Under the pieces are notes generated by a model. The model was not told the origin of the DNA and searched no databases. It worked only from the letters and a program-made list of their open reading frames with translations. The position numbers were made by a program, and so were the translations under genes. A DNA stretch of 64,000 bases, taken from positions 1 to 64,000 of the forward strand of contig CAVZWU010000018.1 of assembly GCA_963779095.1 (NCBI GenBank), written 5' to 3'. The DNA comes from Roseiarcus sp963779095 (GTDB taxonomy: Bacteria > Pseudomonadota > Alphaproteobacteria > Rhizobiales > Beijerinckiaceae). Positions 39,837 through 48,362 of the stretch are shown piece after piece; position 1 is the stretch's first letter, and each line of letters starts with the position of its first letter.

Positions 39837-40823
39837 ATGAAGATCAATCGCCGAACCGTCATTTCATCGATGTCCGCGGTCGCGGCCGTCGCAACCCTCG
39901 GCTTTGCGGCGCCGTCGCGCGCCGCGGAGACGAAGGAGATCGTCTATCTCACCCCGGGCCTCGACCTGCCGTTCTGGCGCTACCTGTCGAAGGGGATCGA
40001 ATCGGAAGCCAAGAAGGCGGGCTATTCGTATACGGCGCTTGATTCGCACAATAGCGCCGAGACGCAGCTCAAGAACGCGCAGGACGCGATCGCGCGCGGC
40101 GTCGCCGGGATCGCAATCTCGCCGACAGACAGCTCGACGGCGCCGAGCGTCCTTGCGCTGGCGGCTCGCGCCAAAATCCCGGTCGTCGTCGCCGACATCG
40201 GCACCAATAGCGGCGAATATGTCTCCTTCATCATCTCTGACAATTATCAGGGCGCGTTCGGCGTCGGCGAAGCGCTGGCGGCGGCCATGAAGGAGAAGGG
40301 CTGGCAGGACGGATCGGTCGGTCTCATCACCATCTCGCAGGCGCGCAAGAACGGCCAAGCGCGCACCGCGGGCTTCCGCGCCGCGATGAAGAAGGCGGGG
40401 ATCACCAAGGAAGCCGGCCTGCAGCAGATGCAGTCCTACACCGCCGACGAGACGTTCAAGTTCACCCAGGACATGCTCACCGCCAACCCCGACATGCGCG
40501 GCATGTTCATCCAGACGGACCAGCCGACCATCGGCGCGCTCCGCGCCATCAAGGCGGCGCATCGCGACGGACAAATCCTCGTTGCGGCCTTCGACGGCAT
40601 CCCGGAATTCGTCGATCTGCTCAAGAAGGGCGAGATCGTCGCCTCGGGCATGCAACAGCCCTATCTCATGGGCGTGAAATCCGGCGAATCGCTGGTGACT
40701 GCGCTCAAGGGCGGCAAGCCGGAGAAGCAGATCCTGGTGCCGATCGTCGTCGCCACCAGCAAGAACATTGAACAGATCCTCCCGACCATCAAGCAGACCG
40801 TATTCGCCAACGAACTGCAGTGA
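39837..40823 (+). CDS. Sugar ABC transporter substrate-binding protein (periplasmic-binding-protein type 4)
   Basis: Ribose-type (PBP1-like) binding protein of 328 residues. The leader INRRTVISSMSAVAAVATLGFA has adjacent arginines and may use Tat or Sec. The mature part has YLTPGLDLPFWRYLSKGIE, AQDAIARGVAGIAISPTDS and AAFDGIPEFVDLLKKGEIVASG, family hallmarks. It is the first gene of the importer-otn operon. The predicted ligand is a C4 sugar acid, from gene context. Confidence 0.88.
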   Translation: MKINRRTVISSMSAVAAVATLGFAAPSRAAETKEIVYLTPGLDLPFWRYLSKGIESEAKKAGYSYTALDSHNSAETQLKNAQDAIARGVAGIAISPTDSSTAPSVLALAARAKIPVVVADIGTNSGEYVSFIISDNYQGAFGVGEALAAAMKEKGWQDGSVGLITISQARKNGQARTAGFRAAMKKAGITKEAGLQQMQSYTADETFKFTQDMLTANPDMRGMFIQTDQPTIGALRAIKAAHRDGQILVAAFDGIPEFVDLLKKGEIVASGMQQPYLMGVKSGESLVTALKGGKPEKQILVPIVVATSKNIEQILPTIKQTVFANELQ

Positions 40824-40877
40824 CAAGTTGCGGACCGGCGCCTTAAAGCGCCGGCCTTCGCCTCCCGAGCCGGAGCG

Positions 40878-42761
40878 ATGACGGACCCAGCGAACATCCT
40901 TCTGGAAGCGCGCGCGATTACGAAGAGCTTCGCGCAGACGCGCGCGCTCGTCGACGCGCGCCTCAGTCTGCGTCCGGGCGTCACGCATGCGTTGCTCGGC
41001 GCGAATGGCGCGGGAAAGTCGACGCTGTCGCGCGTCATATCGGGCCATGTGCGCCGCGACGCGGGCGAGATCGTGTATCGCGGCCAGGCGCTCGACGTGC
41101 GCAGTCCGCGCGAGGCGCTCGACGCCGGCATCGCCATGGTGATGCAGGAGACGAGTCTCGCCCCTGACCTCTCCGTGCTCGAGAACATTTTCCTTCCCGA
41201 TCTTGGCAGGCCCGGGCGGCTGTCGCGCGCCGCCATGCGGCGGCGCGCCGGCGAGATCCTCGCCGACCTCGGCCAGGAGCATGCGCTGCCGCTGGAAGCG
41301 GAGGCCCGCGATCTCTCCGCGGCCCAGCGCCAGCTCGTCGAGATCGCCAAGGCGCTCGCGCTCAAGGCCAATCTCATCATTTTCGACGAGCCGACCGCCT
41401 CCTTGAGCCCGAGCGAAGTCGAGCGTCTGTTCGACGTGATCGCGAGACTCGAGGCCGCGCAATGCGCGATCGTCTTCGTCTCGCACCGGCTCGAGGAAGT
41501 GTTTGCGATCTCCGAAGAGATCACGGTCATGCGCGAGGGGCGCACTGTCGCAGCCTCCCAGCCGACCTCGAGCCTCAATCAGACCGAGCTCATCCGCCTC
41601 ATGGTCGGGCGCGACATCGGCTCGATCTACGCAGCTTCCGCTGCGCAGCCGGAAGGGCGCGGGGCGCCCATTCTGTCCGTCCGCGGACTCAGCGCGCCGC
41701 CGCTGGTGCGCGACGTGTCGTTCGACCTTCATCGCGGCGAGATCTTGGGGCTCGGCGGCCTTGTCGGCGCAGGCCGGTCGGAGACCGTGGAGACGCTGTT
41801 CGGCCTCAGGCCGCGCGCCGGCGGCGAGGTTAAGTTGGAAGGGCGGCCGTTCGCCCCGCGCGCGCCGGCTCAGGCGATCCGAGCCGGAATTGGATTTGTC
41901 GCCGAGGATCGCCGGCGCCAGTCGATCGTGCCGGATTTGTCCGTGCGCGAGAACCTCCTGCTCGGACACCTCGGCGCCCATCGAGGCTTCGGCCTCGGCT
42001 ATGGCCGGCTCGACCGCAGGATTGCAGAGCTCATGCGCCGTCTGGAGCTGCCGTCCGAGCGGCTCAGCGATCCAAACCTGCTCAATTTCTCGGGCGGCAT
42101 GCAGCAGAAGATCATCATCGCGCGCTGGCTCCTGCTCGAGCCGAAGGTGCTCATTCTCGATGAGCCGACCAAGGGCGTCGATATCGGCACGCGCGCTTCG
42201 ATCTACGCGATCCTGCGCGACATCGCCGCGAAAGGCACGGCGATTCTCATCGTTTCGTCGGAATTCGAGGAGCTGTTGGGGCTCGCTGATCGGGTCATCG
42301 TGATCAGCGACGGCTCCTCGATCGCCGATATGCCGAGCGCCTATCTCGATGAGGAGAAACTGACGCTCATGGCGGCGCCCCGCACCTCGATGGAGCGCAA
42401 TCGCCGCCTCTTGCAGGAGCTTGCCGACCAGTGCGACGGCGCGGCGTTCTGGGCGATCCTGGACGAGGAGCGGGTCTTCTGCCTCAACGCTGCGACCGCC
42501 AATGCGAGCGCCGATCCGTCGCTGCGCGCGGGCGCCGCGCCGCGATTCGACGAAACCCCGATCGGGGCTGCGCTTAAAGCGCGGGCGCCCGATTTTGTGG
42601 TCGATCCAGGCAGCGGACTCAAGAGCCTGGTCGTTGACGTGCACAGCCATCGCGGGCATGAGCTTGGATCGATCGGCGTCGTCCTCCCCCCGGACGCTTC
42701 GCCGCCGCCGGCCGGGGCGATGCGCTCGGCGATCGAAGAACGTTTCCGGGCGACGCTATGA
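40878..42761 (+). CDS. Sugar ABC transporter ATP-binding protein (RbsA-like) with C-terminal extension
   Basis: Duplicated ATPase of the ribose/xylose importer type. The first nucleotide-binding domain has GANGAGKS, LSAAQRQLVEIAKAL and LIIFDEP. The second has the usual degenerate Walker A (LVGAGRSE), then FSGGMQQKIIIARWL and VLILDEPTKGVDIG. The family ends near residue 500, but here about 126 more residues follow, from RTSMERNRRLLQEL to RFRATL. The tail has alternating strands and helices (FWAILDEERVFCLNA, LGSIGVVLPPDASP) reminiscent of a GAF or PAS sensor fold. The role of this tail is unknown; it may gate the transporter. Confidence 0.9.
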   Translation: MTDPANILLEARAITKSFAQTRALVDARLSLRPGVTHALLGANGAGKSTLSRVISGHVRRDAGEIVYRGQALDVRSPREALDAGIAMVMQETSLAPDLSVLENIFLPDLGRPGRLSRAAMRRRAGEILADLGQEHALPLEAEARDLSAAQRQLVEIAKALALKANLIIFDEPTASLSPSEVERLFDVIARLEAAQCAIVFVSHRLEEVFAISEEITVMREGRTVAASQPTSSLNQTELIRLMVGRDIGSIYAASAAQPEGRGAPILSVRGLSAPPLVRDVSFDLHRGEILGLGGLVGAGRSETVETLFGLRPRAGGEVKLEGRPFAPRAPAQAIRAGIGFVAEDRRRQSIVPDLSVRENLLLGHLGAHRGFGLGYGRLDRRIAELMRRLELPSERLSDPNLLNFSGGMQQKIIIARWLLLEPKVLILDEPTKGVDIGTRASIYAILRDIAAKGTAILIVSSEFEELLGLADRVIVISDGSSIADMPSAYLDEEKLTLMAAPRTSMERNRRLLQELADQCDGAAFWAILDEERVFCLNAATANASADPSLRAGAAPRFDETPIGAALKARAPDFVVDPGSGLKSLVVDVHSHRGHELGSIGVVLPPDASPPPAGAMRSAIEERFRATL

Positions 42762-42780
42762 ACAGAAACGCTAAGCGCCG

Positions 42781-43773
42781 ATGAGCGTGACCGCTCCGAA
42801 AACCGCTTCCGACGGAGGGCGTGCGGCGCCCCGGCGCTTCAGCATCCGATCGGCGCCGCTCGAATTGCGCATGCTGGCGCTGGCGATCGTCATTGCGATC
42901 GCGCTTTCGCTGCTCTCGCCGCATTTCCTCAAGACCAACAATCTTTTGAACCTGCTCGACCAATCCGTGGTGACCGGCATCGTGTCGATCGGCATGACCT
43001 TCGTCATCCTGACCGGCGGCATTGACCTCTCGGTCGGCTCGCTGGTCGGCCTCACCGGCGTCATTCTTGGCCTTTCGCTGCATCAGTTCCCGATTCCGGT
43101 CGCGATCGCGCTCGCGGTGCTGTCGGGCGCAGGGATCGGCCTCGTTTCGGGGCTGCTGATCGCCTGTTTCGACCTCGCCGCGTTCGTGATCACGCTCGGC
43201 GTCATGGCGATCGGCAGGAGCCTTGCGTACATCTTCTCGGGCCAGACCTCTATCAGCGACATCCCTCCGCAGCTCAACGACATCGTCTACACGACCGTTC
43301 TCGGCGTGCAGACGAATGTCTGGACGCTGCTCCTGCTCTATGCGCTCGCCTGGGGCTACCTCACCTTCACCAAGGGCGGGCGCACGATCTATGCGGTCGG
43401 CTCCAACCGCGAGGCGGCCCGCACCGCCGGCCTCGACGTCCTGTTCTACAGCGTGCTGCCCTATGTGGTGTCGGGCGCGCTCTCGGCTGTCGCCGCGACG
43501 CTGATGTCGTCACAGATCCTGTCGATCGACCCGCTCGCCGGCACCGGGCTCGAACTGGACGCGATCGCCGCGGTCGTGATCGGCGGGGCCAGCCTCTATG
43601 GCGGCCGCGGCACGATCATCGGCACGCTGATCGGCGTGTTCATCATGGTGATGATCCGCAACGGCCTCAACCTGCTCGGCGTGTCGCCTTTCTGGCAGGG
43701 CTCGGCGATCGGCGCCATCATCATCGCCGCGGTTCTGGCCGAACGGCTCTTAAGTCCGCGCACGCGGCGATAG
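42781..43773 (+). CDS. Sugar ABC transporter permease (RbsC-like)
   Basis: 330-residue inner-membrane permease of the BPD_transp_2 family, about ten helices. Visible hallmarks are GMTFVILTGGIDLSVGSLVG, AVGSNREAARTAGLDV and the GLELDAIAAVVIGGASLYGG loop. It starts 19 bases after the ATPase stop. The frame is intact. It should form the channel for the binding protein at 39837. Confidence 0.92.
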   Translation: MSVTAPKTASDGGRAAPRRFSIRSAPLELRMLALAIVIAIALSLLSPHFLKTNNLLNLLDQSVVTGIVSIGMTFVILTGGIDLSVGSLVGLTGVILGLSLHQFPIPVAIALAVLSGAGIGLVSGLLIACFDLAAFVITLGVMAIGRSLAYIFSGQTSISDIPPQLNDIVYTTVLGVQTNVWTLLLLYALAWGYLTFTKGGRTIYAVGSNREAARTAGLDVLFYSVLPYVVSGALSAVAATLMSSQILSIDPLAGTGLELDAIAAVVIGGASLYGGRGTIIGTLIGVFIMVMIRNGLNLLGVSPFWQGSAIGAIIIAAVLAERLLSPRTRR

Positions 43774-43793
43774 GCTTACGGGAGCAAAGACAG

Positions 43794-44570
43794 GTGCCCA
43801 AATTCGCCGCCAACCTCTCGATGATGTTCACCGAGCACGCCTTTCTCGACCGTTTCGACGCGGCGGCGGAAGCGGGCTTCGCGGCGGTCGAGTTCCTTTT
43901 CCCTTACGATCATCCGCCCGAGGCGATCGCCGAACGGCTCAAGCGCAACCGGCTGACCCAGGCCCTGTTCAACCTGCCGCCCGGCCGCTGGGACGAAGGC
44001 GAGCGCGGGCTCGCGGCGCTGCCAGACCGGTTCGACGAGTTCAAGTCCGGCCTCACACGCGCGCTCGACTATGTCGCGGCGACCGGCGTCAGCCGTGTCC
44101 ACATGATGGCCGGCAACGCCGCGCGCAGCGATCCGAAAGCCGAAGCGAGCTTTCGCCGCGCCATCGAATACGCGGCGCCGGTCTTCGCCGAGCGCGGCGT
44201 CGACCTGCTGCTCGAGCCCATCAATGCGCGCAACATGCCAACCTACTTCCTCAACGATTTCGCCTACACGAGCGCGCTCATCGAGAGCCTCGGGCTTGCC
44301 AATCTGAAGCTTCAGTTCGACGTCTACCATCGGCAGATCATGCATGGCGACGTCACCATGGCGTTCCGGGCGCTCCAGCCGATCGTCGGCCACATTCAGG
44401 TCGCGTCTGTCCCCTCGCGCCACGAGCCCGATGGCGAAGAGCTTAACTTTCCCTTCCTGTTCGGCGAGTTCGACCGCCTCGGCTATGACGGCTATATCGG
44501 CTGCGAATATAATCCGCGCGCCGACACGGTTGAGGGACTGAAGTGGTTTCAGTCCTATCGGAGGGGGTGA
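43794..44570 (+). CDS. otnI: 2-oxo-tetronate isomerase (hydroxypyruvate isomerase family)
   Basis: TIM-barrel isomerase (258 residues) converting 2-oxo-tetronate to 3-oxo-tetronate. Family features are FAANLSMMFTEHAFLDRF at the N-terminus, the catalytic glutamate region DLLLEPINARNMPTYFL, KLQFDVYHRQIMHGD, and GYIGCEYNPRADT near the end. The start codon is GTG with GGGAGC upstream. OtnI resembles Hyi (hydroxypyruvate isomerase) so closely that context decides: otnK and otnC follow directly. Confidence 0.88.
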   Translation: MPKFAANLSMMFTEHAFLDRFDAAAEAGFAAVEFLFPYDHPPEAIAERLKRNRLTQALFNLPPGRWDEGERGLAALPDRFDEFKSGLTRALDYVAATGVSRVHMMAGNAARSDPKAEASFRRAIEYAAPVFAERGVDLLLEPINARNMPTYFLNDFAYTSALIESLGLANLKLQFDVYHRQIMHGDVTMAFRALQPIVGHIQVASVPSRHEPDGEELNFPFLFGEFDRLGYDGYIGCEYNPRADTVEGLKWFQSYRRG

Positions 44571-44571
44571 C

Positions 44572-45837
44572 GTGCCGCTCCTTCTCGGCGCTGTCGCCGA
44601 CGACTATACCGGCGCGTCGGACCTCGCGAACACGCTTCATCGCAACGGCCTGTCGACCATACAGACGATCGGCGTCCCCTCCCCCGGCTTCGACGCCGGC
44701 GATGTCGAGGCGATCGTCGTCGCCTTGAAGATCCGCTCGGTCGAGGCGGCGCGCGCGGTCGCTGCGGCGACCGCTGCTTATGACTGGCTCGCCTCCCACG
44801 GCGCGCGCCATGTCATCTATAAAATCTGCTCGACCTTCGACTCGACCGACGCCGGCAACATCGGGCCGGTCGGCGAGGCGTTCCGCGCCCGCGCCAAGGC
44901 TGGCTGCATTCTCGTGACGCCCGCCTTTCCGGAGACGGGACGCACCGTCTACCTCGGGCATCTGTTCGTCGGCCTGGTTCCGCTGAACGAGAGCCCGCTC
45001 AAGAACCATCCCTTAAACCCGATGCGCGATTCCAATCTCGTGCGCGTGCTCGAGCGTCAGTCCAAAGCTCCGGTCGGTCTCGTCGCGCTACCGACCGTCG
45101 CGGAGGGCGGCGCGGCGATCGCGCGTCGGCTCGCCGAGCTTGAGCGGCAAGGCTGCGGCGCGGCGATCGTGGACGCGGTGTTCGAGCGTGATCTCGAGGC
45201 GATCGGCGAGGCGGCGGCGAGAGGCCCGGTCTCGGTCGGCGCCTCGGGTCTCGGCCTGGGTCTGGCGCGCGCCTTCGCCCGCGTCCGCAGCGCCGGAAGC
45301 GGCGCGGCCCTGGAGCCTGTCGGCGGGCTCGCCGCCATTCTGGCTGGCTCGTGCTCGCGCGCGACGCTCGATCAGATCGCCGCGGCGGAAGGCGCCGTTC
45401 CGACGCTTAAGCTTTCGCCCCAAAGGCTGATCGAAGACAAAAGCGAGGCCAGGCGGGCGCTCGCCTGGGCTAAGGAGCGCCTGACCGCGGGGCCCGTGCT
45501 GATCGCCTCCAGCGCAGAGCCGGACGACGTCGCCGCGCTGCAGGGGAAATTTGGCCGCGAGGCCTCCGGGCAGGCGATCGAGGCGGCGCTGGCCGAGATC
45601 GCCGCCGGCCTCGTCGCGATCGGCGTGCGGCGCCTCATTGTCGCGGGCGGCGAGACGTCCGGGGCGGCGGTCGACCGGCTCGGGGTCAACGCTTTCCGAC
45701 TCGGACCGGAGATCGCCCCCGGCGTGCCGCTCATGCGCACGATCGGGCGCGACGGCGGGGAGATGCAGATGGCGCTGAAGTCCGGCAATTTCGGGGGCGA
45801 GGACTTCTTCGCGCGCGCGCTCGCCATGACCCGATGA
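44572..45837 (+). CDS. otnK: 3-oxo-tetronate kinase (four-carbon acid sugar kinase family)
   Basis: Phosphorylates 3-oxo-tetronate to its 4-phosphate. The 421-residue protein has the DUF1537/SBD N-terminal motif GAVADDYTGASDLANTL and, in the C-terminal nucleotide-binding domain, RRLIVAGGETSGAAV. The start codon is GTG, with GGAGGGGG overlapping the end of otnI one base away, so translation is coupled. It sits between otnI and otnC as in known tetronate-degradation operons. The frame is intact. Confidence 0.9.
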   Translation: MPLLLGAVADDYTGASDLANTLHRNGLSTIQTIGVPSPGFDAGDVEAIVVALKIRSVEAARAVAAATAAYDWLASHGARHVIYKICSTFDSTDAGNIGPVGEAFRARAKAGCILVTPAFPETGRTVYLGHLFVGLVPLNESPLKNHPLNPMRDSNLVRVLERQSKAPVGLVALPTVAEGGAAIARRLAELERQGCGAAIVDAVFERDLEAIGEAAARGPVSVGASGLGLGLARAFARVRSAGSGAALEPVGGLAAILAGSCSRATLDQIAAAEGAVPTLKLSPQRLIEDKSEARRALAWAKERLTAGPVLIASSAEPDDVAALQGKFGREASGQAIEAALAEIAAGLVAIGVRRLIVAGGETSGAAVDRLGVNAFRLGPEIAPGVPLMRTIGRDGGEMQMALKSGNFGGEDFFARALAMTR

Positions 45838-45847
45838 GGACGCCGCC

Positions 45848-46489
45848 ATGAGCGATGAGACGCACGCGCGCGACGAGATCTGCGAGGCGGGCCTATCGCT
45901 CTTCTCGCGCGCGCTCACCTTCGGCTCGACCGGCAATATCAGCGTCCGGCTCCCCGACGGCGGCTGGCTGATGACGCCGACCAACGCCTCGCTCGGCAGG
46001 CTCGACCCGGCGGCCTTGTCGAAGTTCGACGCCAAGGGCCGGCTCGTTTCAGGCGGCAAGCCGACCAAGGAGGCGTTCCTCCACTTCTGCATGTATGGCC
46101 AGCGCACCGACGCCCGCGCTGTCGTGCATCTGCATTCGACCCATTCGGTGGCCGTCAGCCTGCTCGCCGACGTCGATCCGAAGGACGCGCTGCCGCCGCT
46201 CACCGCCTATTTCGTGATGCGCGTCGGGCGTCTGCCGCTCGCCCCCTACTTTCCGCCGGGCGACGAGACGCTGGCGAGAGCGGTCGAGGCGCTGGCCGGA
46301 GAACATCATGCCGTGCTGCTCGCCAATCACGGGCCGGTCGTCGCCGGCACGTCGCTCGAGAACGCGCAATATGCGACCGAGGAGCTCGAGGAGACGGCCA
46401 AGCTCTTCCTGATGCTGCGCGGCGAAAAGATCAGGCCGCTCACTCAAGCCCAGGTCGAGGACCTGCGGGCGCGATACGATCTGCGGTAG
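45848..46489 (+). CDS. otnC: 3-oxo-tetronate 4-phosphate decarboxylase (class II aldolase family)
   Basis: Zinc enzyme decarboxylating 3-oxo-tetronate 4-phosphate to dihydroxyacetone phosphate, which enters glycolysis. The 213-residue product has the class II aldolase fold with zinc ligands in VVHLHSTHSV, a catalytic acid in GGKPTKEAFLH, and the third histidine in LLANHGPVV. ATG 45848 follows AGGACGCCGCC. Last gene of the operon; no terminator is obvious behind it. Confidence 0.9.
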   Translation: MSDETHARDEICEAGLSLFSRALTFGSTGNISVRLPDGGWLMTPTNASLGRLDPAALSKFDAKGRLVSGGKPTKEAFLHFCMYGQRTDARAVVHLHSTHSVAVSLLADVDPKDALPPLTAYFVMRVGRLPLAPYFPPGDETLARAVEALAGEHHAVLLANHGPVVAGTSLENAQYATEELEETAKLFLMLRGEKIRPLTQAQVEDLRARYDLR

Positions 46490-46605
46490 GGCGATGAGAC
46501 AGGAGGACGACGCCGCTTCGGACGGAGAGCGCCCATTACGCGCAGCGCGACAGCCGCTCCGGTCGAGCCCCGGCCAGGACATCATCGCCGAAGGGTCCAC
46601 CCAGC

Positions 46606-46851
46606 TTGCTCCTGTCAAAATTGGTGATAAAGTTGATCCTACTGTCTGTCATGTGGTGGTCATCAATGGCGCAATTCGGAAGGGATTTTGCGCCCCCGTT
46701 GTTGTCGCCCTCCTACGGGCTCCCGTCGAACGCCCATCAGGGCGACTCGCTGACGGCGGAGCCGGCGATTTCGATCGTCCGCTTCGATACATCGAGCGTT
46801 GCAATACCCGCAAATCAAGCGTGGCTTGACGCCTCGTCGATGAGGGGTTGA
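46606..46851 (+). CDS. Small exported hypothetical protein
   Basis: A TTG at 46606 opens 81 residues starting with a signal-like segment (LLSKLVIKLILLSVMWWSSMA) followed by a polar part (NAHQGDSLTAEPAISIVRFD). The base composition is less GC-rich than the otn genes. No family is recognised and the ribosome binding site is weak, so the gene is only possible. Confidence 0.35.
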   Translation: MLLSKLVIKLILLSVMWWSSMAQFGRDFAPPLLSPSYGLPSNAHQGDSLTAEPAISIVRFDTSSVAIPANQAWLDASSMRG

Positions 46852-46868
46852 TCGTGTCTGGACAGAGA

Positions 46869-47330
46869 ATGTCTCAAAGAGAGGGGACCTATGCTCGCCT
46901 CGTGTTTCAGGGGGCGACGCTCAAATTCTTGCGCCAAGGAAAAAAGCTGAGTTTGCGCGCTTTGGCGGAGAGGCTCGGCGTGACCTACCAGGCGGTCCAC
47001 AACTGGGAAAAGGGGATCAACGATCCGTCTGCGGATCTTTTGCCGATCATAGCTCAGGAACTGGGATGCGAGATCGGGGATCTCTATCTCAAGCCCGTTC
47101 CGCCGCGCCCTACGACGACACGCGCTCGCGCCCCGGCGGACCAAGATTTTCTGCAAGAGCTGTTTGCCGCCCTGCTGCTTGAAGGGGTTCCGCGTCAATC
47201 GGCTGAAGAAGCGCGGGACTTAGCAGCAAGAACTCGTAACAGAAGCTCACACGCCTCCAGATCGCGGCGCAGGCACGACCGCGGCCGCCGAGGCCCTGAT
47301 CCGAGTGCGGACGCTACTTCGTCAGCATAA
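46869..47330 (+). CDS. XRE-family helix-turn-helix regulator
   Basis: Cro/C1-type DNA-binding protein of 153 residues. The helix-turn-helix is LRALAERLGVTYQAVHNWEKG, preceded by FLRQGKKLSL and followed by DPSADLLPIIAQELGCEIGDLY, the full HTH_3 domain. ATG 46869 is chosen (GGACAGAGA upstream); a TTG at 46848 is also open. The C-terminal third is basic and low in complexity and overlaps a minus-strand ORF, so the real stop is uncertain. It heads a small accessory region with phage-like ORFs. Confidence 0.7.
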   Translation: MSQREGTYARLVFQGATLKFLRQGKKLSLRALAERLGVTYQAVHNWEKGINDPSADLLPIIAQELGCEIGDLYLKPVPPRPTTTRARAPADQDFLQELFAALLLEGVPRQSAEEARDLAARTRNRSSHASRSRRRHDRGRRGPDPSADATSSA

Positions 47331-47374
47331 GCGGTAACGGCTTCAAGCAATTCTTGGCGGGTGCTGTCCTTCAT
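47195..47374 (-). CDS. Small hypothetical protein overlapping the XRE gene 3' end
   Basis: An ATG at 47374 gives 59 residues (MKDSTRQELLEAVTAYADEV and on, ending in CELLLRVLAAKSRASSAD) with amphipathic helices and normal composition. It overlaps the XRE frame antiparallel by about 135 bases, so one of the two ends is misread. No family known. Confidence 0.3.
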   Translation of the reverse strand: MKDSTRQELLEAVTAYADEVASALGSGPRRPRSCLRRDLEACELLLRVLAAKSRASSAD

Positions 47375-47455
47375 GCGTCCCCCAATGTCGAAGACTAACA
47401 CGGGTCGACTACAACCGGGAAGGGGTAATGATTTTTGCCGAGGCTGGCGAGGGTA

Positions 47456-47864
47456 TCAAATTTTTGCGAGCCGGTCTACCTGTGCTTGACGATCTCTGGC
47501 CACCTCTTCTTTGCTCCTCGCATCCGTACTTTGTCTGGCGGGGCGAAAGGGTCGACGGCCAGCCGAAGCTGATCGCCCCCGATGCGTCAGCCTCTCCCCC
47601 GTCTGTCGATCGGCGGCAGTCCGCGCGGGCCGCGCAATCGCTATAGATTGCCGTGCTCGCCTCTCGATGGCTCGTTCCTCCATCTCGCCCGAGCGCGCAT
47701 CCATCAGGAGCTTTAAAGCAGCGGCGTTTTCCTCGCAAAAGCTTAGCTTGACACCTGTCTAGCAAATGTTGATATTCAAGCGCGGCAGGACTGGGCCTCT
47801 CATAAGCGGCCCTGGTCAAACCCGCGACGGGTTCCACCGCAGGGCGGTAGTCGCGGATCGCCAA
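47456..47864 (-). CDS. Hypothetical protein (frameshifted)
   Basis: ATG 47864 starts MAIRDYRPAVEPVAGLTRAA; the frame changes near 47745 and continues as FCEENAAALKLLMDARSGEM with a charged, helical, Arg-rich C-terminus ending at 47456. Together about 135 residues. Composition suggests a small cytoplasmic helical protein as often found in phage-derived islands. No family recognised. Confidence 0.4.
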
Positions 47865-47957
47865 TGGAACGACAGCGCGCTTGGCCCGGAATGGTCAGTT
47901 CGCGTCAGGACCGAACGTTAAGTACGACGACAGCGCGCCATTTGCAGAGACGCGAAC

Positions 47958-48236
47958 ATGGAAGCAGCTTTTCTGAGTACAGAATTTCTGACGGAGTGGG
48001 GCGATCTTTTGCGCAGGGTGTCGTCGGGCCCTTGGCGCTCGAGCGGATCGATTGTCGCCCACGAGGATCCAGACGTAACGACCGAGATTGCCGCAACGAG
48101 GACCTTCCCCGATGCTCAGCACCTCTCCCGGTGCGATCCGCGGACTATCAGGGCGCTCATCGCAGAGGTCTTGAAATTGAGAGAACGCAGTGTTTCGCAC
48201 TGGTCTATCCTCGGTGCTGACGAGCGCGTTGCGTAA
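47958..48236 (+). CDS. Small phage-type protein, Ead/Ea22-like
   Basis: Intact 92-residue ORF. The segment DAQHLSRCDPRTIRALIAEVLKLRE matches the pattern found at the end of Ead/Ea22-type phage proteins (an x-ANPAT-x2-LLAE-x3-LR helix; here split as HLSRCDPRTIR and ALIAEVLKLRE). Its role is unknown. It supports a phage or mobile origin for this stretch. The similarity is pattern-based, not a full domain match. Confidence 0.45.
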   Translation: MEAAFLSTEFLTEWGDLLRRVSSGPWRSSGSIVAHEDPDVTTEIAATRTFPDAQHLSRCDPRTIRALIAEVLKLRERSVSHWSILGADERVA

Positions 48237-48305
48237 TAAGAAGCCGAAATCGGCCACTCTTGGCGACATATTGAGCAGATAGTCAAACTTAGGTTTCTAT
48301 ATTCT

Positions 48306-48350
48306 GCAAGCTAGTCTTTGTATCTACTTGGCAAGCTAGCCTTCTAATCT
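48306..48350. repeat. Direct repeat pair upstream of GT39-like gene
   Basis: Two 20-base copies, 48306-48325 and 48331-48350, share GCAAGCTAG and the end pattern TNATCT; their starts are 25 bases apart. They lie in an AT-rich gap 13 bases before the GT39-like gene and could be operator half-sites. Confidence 0.5.
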
Positions 48351-48362
48351 GACAGCGCGCGA

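Noticed and set aside
39864..42659. 931-residue open frame on the minus strand
   Set aside because: It runs antisense through the binding protein and ATPase of the tetronate cluster; Arg/Glu-rich composition without any domain is typical of GC-rich shadow frames.
46494..46829. 111-residue plus-strand ORF after otnC
   Set aside because: Arg-rich and patternless; the alternative frame at 46606-46851 has a more protein-like signal segment, though it is also weak.
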